Origin: Deltaproteobacteria bacterium
GTDB taxonomy: Bacteria; Chloroflexota; Dehalococcoidia; Dehalococcoidales; BS750m-G39
Length of the DNA: 17,524 nucleotides
Direction of reading: 5' to 3'
Assembly: GCA_013202445.1 (NCBI GenBank)
Contig: JABMRW010000122.1
Span: 1-17,524 of the forward strand
Shown here: piece after piece, positions 14,221 through 17,524 of the stretch
Layout of the letters: every line of letters begins with the position of its first letter
Numbering within the stretch: position 1 is the first letter of the stretch
The notes under the pieces: generated by a model
Seen by the model: the letters and a program-made list of their open reading frames with translations, nothing else
Told to the model about the DNA's origin: nothing
The model's database searches: none
Program-made: the position numbers and the translations under genes

Positions 14221-15009
14221 TTATTCCTGGCTGCCGAAAGACCACATCGCCAGCACCACCATCAACACCCCAAAGGCGGCCACAATCATCAAGTCCTCAG
14301 CGATGGACATGGTATGCCCAAAAATGGTAATGCCCAGCGCGGCGGCCGGCTCGGCGCCGAGCACCAGCTGGCGTATCGAGTCAACTCCATAGGTAACCGG
14401 GTTGATTTTGACCAGCACGTTCATCCAGAGGGGCAGGTTATTGACCGGAAAGAAGACCCCGGAAAGAAAGATCATGGGGAACATGAGCAGCTGCATCACC
14501 GCCTGATGGGCTTCCATGGACTTTATCCGGGAGCCCAGAAAGATGCCCATGGCGGAGAGGGCGCAGGCCACCAGAAACATCACCGGCAGCAGTTGAGGCA
14601 GGATTTTCAGGGGAAAGGTGACCCCGAAGAGCGGGGCAAAGACCAGTATCAACGTCCCCTGAATCAGGGCGATGGTGGCTCCACCCAGCGTTTTGCCGGC
14701 GGCCACCGCCACTCGGCTGATAGGCGCCACCAGCACCTCTTTGAGGAAGCCGAACTCGCGGTCCCAGACCACGGAAACCCCGGACATGAAAGAGGTTATC
14801 AGCACCGTCATGCCGATGATGCCCGGGAAAATAAACTTGGAAAAATTGACCCCCGGGGCCAGCATGCCCATACTGCCGCTCAGCCCGCTGCCGAAGACGA
14901 CTAAAAATAACAGCGGGAAGGCCAGGGATGTGACCATGCGCGCCTTATCCCGCCAGAACCGCAGCAAATCACGGTACCAGATAGTATAGATACCCCACAG
15001 GTTATTCAC
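14221..15009 (-). CDS. ABC-2 type transporter permease (DrrB-like)
   Basis: The 262-residue protein has six predicted helices. The N-terminus RDLLRFWRDKARMVTSLAFPLLFLVVFGSGL is typical of ABC-2 permeases of drug or lipid exporters (DrrB family), as are GVSVVWDREFGFLKEVLVAPISR and the FLSGVFFPVNNLPLWM segment. It should form the membrane part of the exporter whose ATPase is encoded at 15301-16290. The start is a GTG with AAGGAG four or five bases before it. Between the two genes lies a 291-base repeat-rich spacer, whereas such genes usually abut or overlap. The substrate is unknown. Confidence 0.92.
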   Translation of the reverse strand: MNNLWGIYTIWYRDLLRFWRDKARMVTSLAFPLLFLVVFGSGLSGSMGMLAPGVNFSKFIFPGIIGMTVLITSFMSGVSVVWDREFGFLKEVLVAPISRVAVAAGKTLGGATIALIQGTLILVFAPLFGVTFPLKILPQLLPVMFLVACALSAMGIFLGSRIKSMEAHQAVMQLLMFPMIFLSGVFFPVNNLPLWMNVLVKINPVTYGVDSIRQLVLGAEPAAALGITIFGHTMSIAEDLMIVAAFGVLMVVLAMWSFGSQE

Positions 15010-15032
15010 AGTTCTCCTTGCCCCTCCCCATC

Positions 15033-15056
15033 TTTAACAGCTCTCAATCTTCCCAT
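15033..15056 (-). repeat. Dispersed intergenic motif, copy A
   Basis: This 24-base segment matches 17441-17464 at 21 positions: both read TTTAACAG, a pyrimidine stretch, then CTTCCCAT on the plus strand. In both copies C-rich runs (CCCCTCCCC here) precede it and an ACCC-type run follows. A weaker relative, GCCTCCCCGCTTTTAAC, stands at 16334-16350. All lie between genes. Confidence 0.55.
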
Positions 15057-15082
15057 ACCCACCCGCCCAAAAAGGCTTTTTA

Positions 15083-15109
15083 CCCCAAAAAAACTTCGTT
15101 TTTCCGGGG
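15083..15109. repeat. Hairpin with CCCC/GGGG base
   Basis: AAAAAC (15089-15094) pairs with GTTTTT (15098-15103) around TTC, and the outer CCCC (15083-15086) pairs with GGGG (15106-15109), leaving an AA/CC internal loop. It is immediately followed by CCCC (15111-15114). It could act as a weak terminator in either direction but lacks a proper T run after a GC stem. Confidence 0.5.
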
Positions 15110-15200
15110 GCCCCGTATTTGCCTCTTTAAACTCCCAGACCCCACCCCCCCCATTGAGGTGGTGTTCCTATCCTTTTCTCCTCCCCATTAAAAGGAGTTG

Positions 15201-15219
15201 ATAGAGGTCTAACCTCTAT
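15201..15219. repeat. Perfect inverted repeat ATAGAGGT-CTA-ACCTCTAT
   Basis: ATAGAGGT and ACCTCTAT form a perfect 8-bp stem around a 3-base loop, inside the spacer between the ABC ATPase and permease genes. The function is unknown. No matching copy was noticed elsewhere in the window. Confidence 0.55.
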
Positions 15220-15300
15220 AGGGTGGGAGGGCGGAAAGCAAAACCAACGCTAAAAACCGGGTAAGCCCCACCCCTTTTTATACCTAAAATCTCTAGCTTT

Positions 15301-16290
15301 TTAGCGCCTTCGCTGGTGGCGGCCCATCTGCCGCACTATCTCCTTGAACTCGCTCCTGACCGCCTCGTCGCGGAGACGGTGGCCGGTCAGCTTGAGGAAA
15401 ACATCGTCCAGCGTCGGCCGGCGCAGGCTGATGCTTAAGATTTCAGTCTTAAGCCCCTTTATCAGGGTTGGGATAAACCGGCTGCCATCGGCAATCTCAA
15501 AGCTTATCTGCCCGTCGTCGTATTCGGGCTGGATGTTATAGCGCTCCTTGAGTTCAGTCTGAGCCTTCTGGTCATCGGTCGTGCTTAAGCTAATCATGTC
15601 TCCCCCCACCATCCCCTTGAGCACCTCAGGGCTATCCAGGGCGATAAGCTGGCCGTAGTCCATGACGGCAATGCGGTCGGCATACTCGGCCTCGTCCATG
15701 TAGTGGGTGGTGAGGAAGATAGTGGTTCCCTCTGTTTTCTGCAGGCCGAGGATGAACTCCCAGAGGCGGTTGCGGGTCTGTGGGTCAAGACCCAGAGTAG
15801 GCTCGTCCAGGAAGAGCACCCTGGGGTGGTGGAGGAGACCCCGGGCCAGCTCAAGGCGGCGTTTCATACCGCCGGAGAAGGTCTTGACGACGTCACGGCG
15901 CCGCTCCCACGGCTCGACCATCTTGAGCACCTGCTCCGTCCTCTCCGCTCTCAGCGAGGCGGGAATGTTATACACCCGGGAGTGGAAGTCCAAGTTCTCC
16001 AGGGCGGTCAGCCGCTCGTCCAGGGAGGGGTCCTGAAAGACCAGCCCGATGCACTGGCGCACCTGGCCCTGCTGGCGGACGATGTCAAAGCCATTGATTA
16101 ACGCCTTCCCCGAGGTCGGCTTGGACAGGGTACACAGGATGTTTATTGTCGTTGTCTTGCCCGCCCCGTTGGGCCCCAACAGGCCAAAGATTTCCCCCGG
16201 TTCAACGCTAAAAGTAACGTCATTTACCGCCGCCAGGTTAGCGTATTTCTTTACCAGGTGTTCCACTTCGATGATATGGCTTTTGGACAT
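15301..16290 (-). CDS. ABC transporter ATP-binding protein (DrrA-like, with DUF4162-type tail)
   Basis: The 329-residue ATPase powers the exporter completed by the permease at 14221. Walker A is GPNGAGKTT (39-47), the Q loop lies in GLVFQDPSLDERLT, the signature is FSGGMKRR, Walker B is VLFLDEPTLGLDP and the switch histidine is in TTHYMDEA. The C-terminal 90 residues form the DUF4162-type extension common in drug-resistance ATPases. The frame opens at 16302, but that ATG has no ribosome site and is itself part of the GAGGGGG stretch that serves the ATG at 16290, so the latter is used. It diverges from the small gene at 16436. Confidence 0.93.
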   Translation of the reverse strand: MSKSHIIEVEHLVKKYANLAAVNDVTFSVEPGEIFGLLGPNGAGKTTTINILCTLSKPTSGKALINGFDIVRQQGQVRQCIGLVFQDPSLDERLTALENLDFHSRVYNIPASLRAERTEQVLKMVEPWERRRDVVKTFSGGMKRRLELARGLLHHPRVLFLDEPTLGLDPQTRNRLWEFILGLQKTEGTTIFLTTHYMDEAEYADRIAVMDYGQLIALDSPEVLKGMVGGDMISLSTTDDQKAQTELKERYNIQPEYDDGQISFEIADGSRFIPTLIKGLKTEILSISLRRPTLDDVFLKLTGHRLRDEAVRSEFKEIVRQMGRHQRRR

Positions 16291-16435
16291 CTTCCCCCTC
16301 ATTTTATGCTTAACGCCTCTTTTAACGCAAATCGCCTCCCCGCTTTTAACAAAACTTAAACCCTAATTTTATGGGCAATTAATCCCCAAATCCTAAGATT
16401 AACCTGTGAAATGAAATTATTAATGAGGAGCGACC

Positions 16436-16642
16436 ATGATTGTAATGATTAAAAGTGTCATCCGATGCCCCAATGATATGGTGCTGGTCTTTGACGACGA
16501 CGAGGAACAAATCCCCGAATACGAGGGGTGGTATCAGCAGGTGAGGGAGCTTATTCTCCAGGACGCCCCACCGGATACGGTTTTCGGCTACTGGTTCAAC
16601 TATGAGGCTGATATATCCACCCTTCCCCGCGAAGAATGGTAG
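16436..16642 (+). CDS. Small acidic protein of unknown function
   Basis: The 68-residue frame is preceded by GAGGAG five bases before the ATG, which supports translation. The product is acidic, with a DDDEEQIPEYEGW stretch and many aromatic residues (W, Y, F), and has no signal peptide or membrane helix. No known domain is recognised. A second in-frame ATG three codons later is possible. It ends 73 bases before the orphan response regulator, which seems to have its own promoter. Confidence 0.65.
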   Translation: MIVMIKSVIRCPNDMVLVFDDDEEQIPEYEGWYQQVRELILQDAPPDTVFGYWFNYEADISTLPREEW

Positions 16643-16660
16643 GGGGGCACTGCATTTTGA

Positions 16661-16712
16661 TGCCATAAGGCAAACTTGTGGCATTTTTGTGCCATTTATG
16701 GTACAATTGGCA
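16661..16712 (+). promoter_or_regulatory. Promoter region of orphan regulator with TGCCA/TGGCA half-site array
   Basis: TACAAT (16702-16707) is a 5/6 match to a -10 box. Transcription about eight bases later would begin at or beside the A of the ATG at 16716, so the message may be leaderless; no ribosome site is visible. No good -35 box is present. Around the box stand TGCCA (16661), TGGCA (16679), TGCCA (16690) and TGGCA (16708), plus TGCC-ATAA-GGCA (16661-16672). They form nested inverted repeats such as TGGCA-TTTTTG-TGCCA (16679-16694). This looks like an operator array, perhaps for autoregulation (inference). Confidence 0.55.
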
Positions 16713-16715
16713 TAT

Positions 16716-17429
16716 ATGTCAGATACGGCAACGGCCAAAAAAATCCTGATAATCGATGATGACCCCGCCTTTATCAGGCTGGTGGAGCAGGGTCTTACTC
16801 CGGCAGGGTTCAAGGTGCTCACCGCCGCCAGCGGTGGCGAGGGGCTGCGCCTTTTATTTGCCAGCCGCCCGGATATAGTGCTGCTGGACGTGGTCATGCC
16901 CGAGATGGACGGCTGGCAGACCTGCAGCCGTATCCGGGATATCACCGATGTCCCCGTCATCATGCTCACCGCCCAGAAGAACACCGAGGAAGACATAGTA
17001 CGCGGGCTGGAGTGCGGGGCGGATAACTACCTGATAAAGCCGGTGGGCCGGCGGGAGCTGGTGGGCAGGGTACAGGCGATAATGCGGCGCGCCGAGCTAT
17101 CTCTCCCGGAAGAGAAAAAAGGGACAACTTTCAGTGACGGCTACCTGACGGTGGACATTATCCAGCGCCAGGTTTTAATCAACGGAGAGCGTGTGAGGCT
17201 GACCCCGATTGAGTTCCGCCTGCTGGCGCTGTTGATGCAGAACGCCGGCCGCATTCTCACTCACCGGCAGCTCCTGGAGGGGGTGTGGGGCTGGGAGTAC
17301 ATTGACGACCTGGACTATGTGCGTATCTATATCTGGCACCTTCGCCAGAAGATAGAGCCGGACCAGTCTCAACCTAAATATATCATTACCGAGCCCGGAG
17401 TCGGTTATTTATTCCGCAAGACCAAGTGA
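16716..17429 (+). CDS. Orphan OmpR/PhoB-family response regulator
   Basis: The 237-residue protein has a receiver domain (about 8-123) with D14-D16, phospho-accepting D58 (IVLLDVVMPEMDG), T85 and K108 (LIKPV), and a winged-helix DNA-binding domain (about 140-235) with LTPIEFRLLALL and DLDYVRIYIWHLRQKIE. The frame opens at 16602, but the first 38 codons overlap the upstream small gene and show no receiver homology, so the ATG at 16716 is used. No kinase gene lies beside it within the window; one could lie just beyond the right end. It is a paralogue in family, not a close copy, of the regulator at 7718. Confidence 0.93.
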   Translation: MSDTATAKKILIIDDDPAFIRLVEQGLTPAGFKVLTAASGGEGLRLLFASRPDIVLLDVVMPEMDGWQTCSRIRDITDVPVIMLTAQKNTEEDIVRGLECGADNYLIKPVGRRELVGRVQAIMRRAELSLPEEKKGTTFSDGYLTVDIIQRQVLINGERVRLTPIEFRLLALLMQNAGRILTHRQLLEGVWGWEYIDDLDYVRIYIWHLRQKIEPDQSQPKYIITEPGVGYLFRKTK

Positions 17430-17440
17430 CCCCACCCCCT

Positions 17441-17464
17441 TTTAACAGTTCTCTTTCTTCCCAT
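17441..17464 (-). repeat. Dispersed intergenic motif, copy B
   Basis: This is the second copy of the 24-base motif described at 15033-15056 (21 of 24 identical), here 12 bases after the orphan regulator's stop codon and preceded by CCCCACCCCC. The remaining bases to the window end (17465-17524) are pyrimidine-rich on the plus strand, with no gene seen. Confidence 0.55.
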
Positions 17465-17524
17465 CCAACCCCCAATCATTTTTTAATTATTTTAGGAAAC
17501 CCTATCCCCTTTATCCCCTTCCCC

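Larger units (their letters stand above)
15010..15300. other. Repeat-rich spacer between the two ABC exporter genes
   Basis: No coding potential is seen in these 291 bases. The plus strand is pyrimidine-rich (the minus strand purine-rich, with GGGG and GGAGG runs). It contains a copy of a dispersed motif at 15033-15056 and two strong hairpins at 15083-15109 and 15201-15219, plus a short AAAAAGGCTTTTT hairpin at about 15069-15081. The composition resembles the tail of the window after 17430. It may be a small non-autonomous mobile element or a genome-specific intergenic repeat. Confidence 0.6.

Noticed and set aside
14314..14904. Open frame of 196 codons opposite the ABC permease
   Set aside because: The product is His/Gln/Gly/Glu-rich without fold-like pattern, the usual shadow of a membrane protein gene.
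16303..16345. Possible promoter of the ABC ATPase (TTGCGT, 18 bases, TAAAAT)
   Set aside because: The -35 box matches at only three positions and the -10 box would lie directly against the ribosome site, so it is too weak to list.

Overview
The window looks like a chromosomal piece of an uncultured or anaerobic bacterium with moderately high GC. The gene families (a MASE3 histidine kinase, an archaeal-like DPSL ferritin, an SOD with no Tat or Sec leader, small zinc-ribbon and cytochrome b5-like proteins) suggest Chloroflexota, perhaps Dehalococcoidia. That placement is an inference from protein style, not from a marker gene. No transposase, integrase, phage gene or CRISPR array is visible.

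Layout. At the left, a tRNA-Arg(TCT) gene (-) and a site-2-protease-like CBS protein (+) diverge from back-to-back promoters. The CBS protein converges on a leftward run of six closely spaced genes (5547 down to 1480): universal stress protein, Fe/Mn superoxide dismutase, rubrerythrin-like ferritin, a molybdopterin lipoprotein, a mini cytochrome b-like membrane protein and an exported alpha/beta hydrolase. In the centre (5710-8416) a MASE3-PAS histidine kinase (-) and an OmpR-type response regulator (+) diverge from two good sigma-70-like promoters. To the right (8550-14219) runs a rightward series: zinc-ribbon protein, DJ-1/PfpI protein, two-HMA copper ATPase, YHS protein, unknown membrane protein, DPSL ferritin, ZIP transporter and cytochrome b5-like protein. 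Then comes a leftward ABC-2 exporter (permease and ATPase) split by a 291-base repeat-rich spacer. The window ends with a small unknown protein and an orphan OmpR-type regulator that may be translated from a leaderless transcript.

The most interesting feature is a 66-bp sequence present twice, in inverted orientation on the window but in the same orientation relative to the gene each copy precedes. One copy lies upstream of the universal stress protein/SOD operon (5614-5679, -) and the other upstream of the zinc-ribbon/DJ-1/copper-ATPase operon (8427-8492, +). They match at 58 of 66 positions without gaps, contain 11-bp-spaced half-sites resembling those bound by PhoB/OmpR regulators, and bracket the two-component system exactly. 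The simplest reading is that the central kinase-regulator pair controls both flanking operons as one oxidative-stress and metal-handling regulon. This is inferred from sequence alone.

Other notable points are a site-2-protease homologue that has lost both histidines of HExxH, a molybdenum oxidoreductase that appears to be a lipoprotein paired with a two-helix heme-b candidate, and an array of TGCCA/TGGCA half-sites over the promoter of the orphan regulator. Several gene starts were moved from the longest reading frame to an internal start supported by a ribosome binding site or promoter; each case is explained in its entry.
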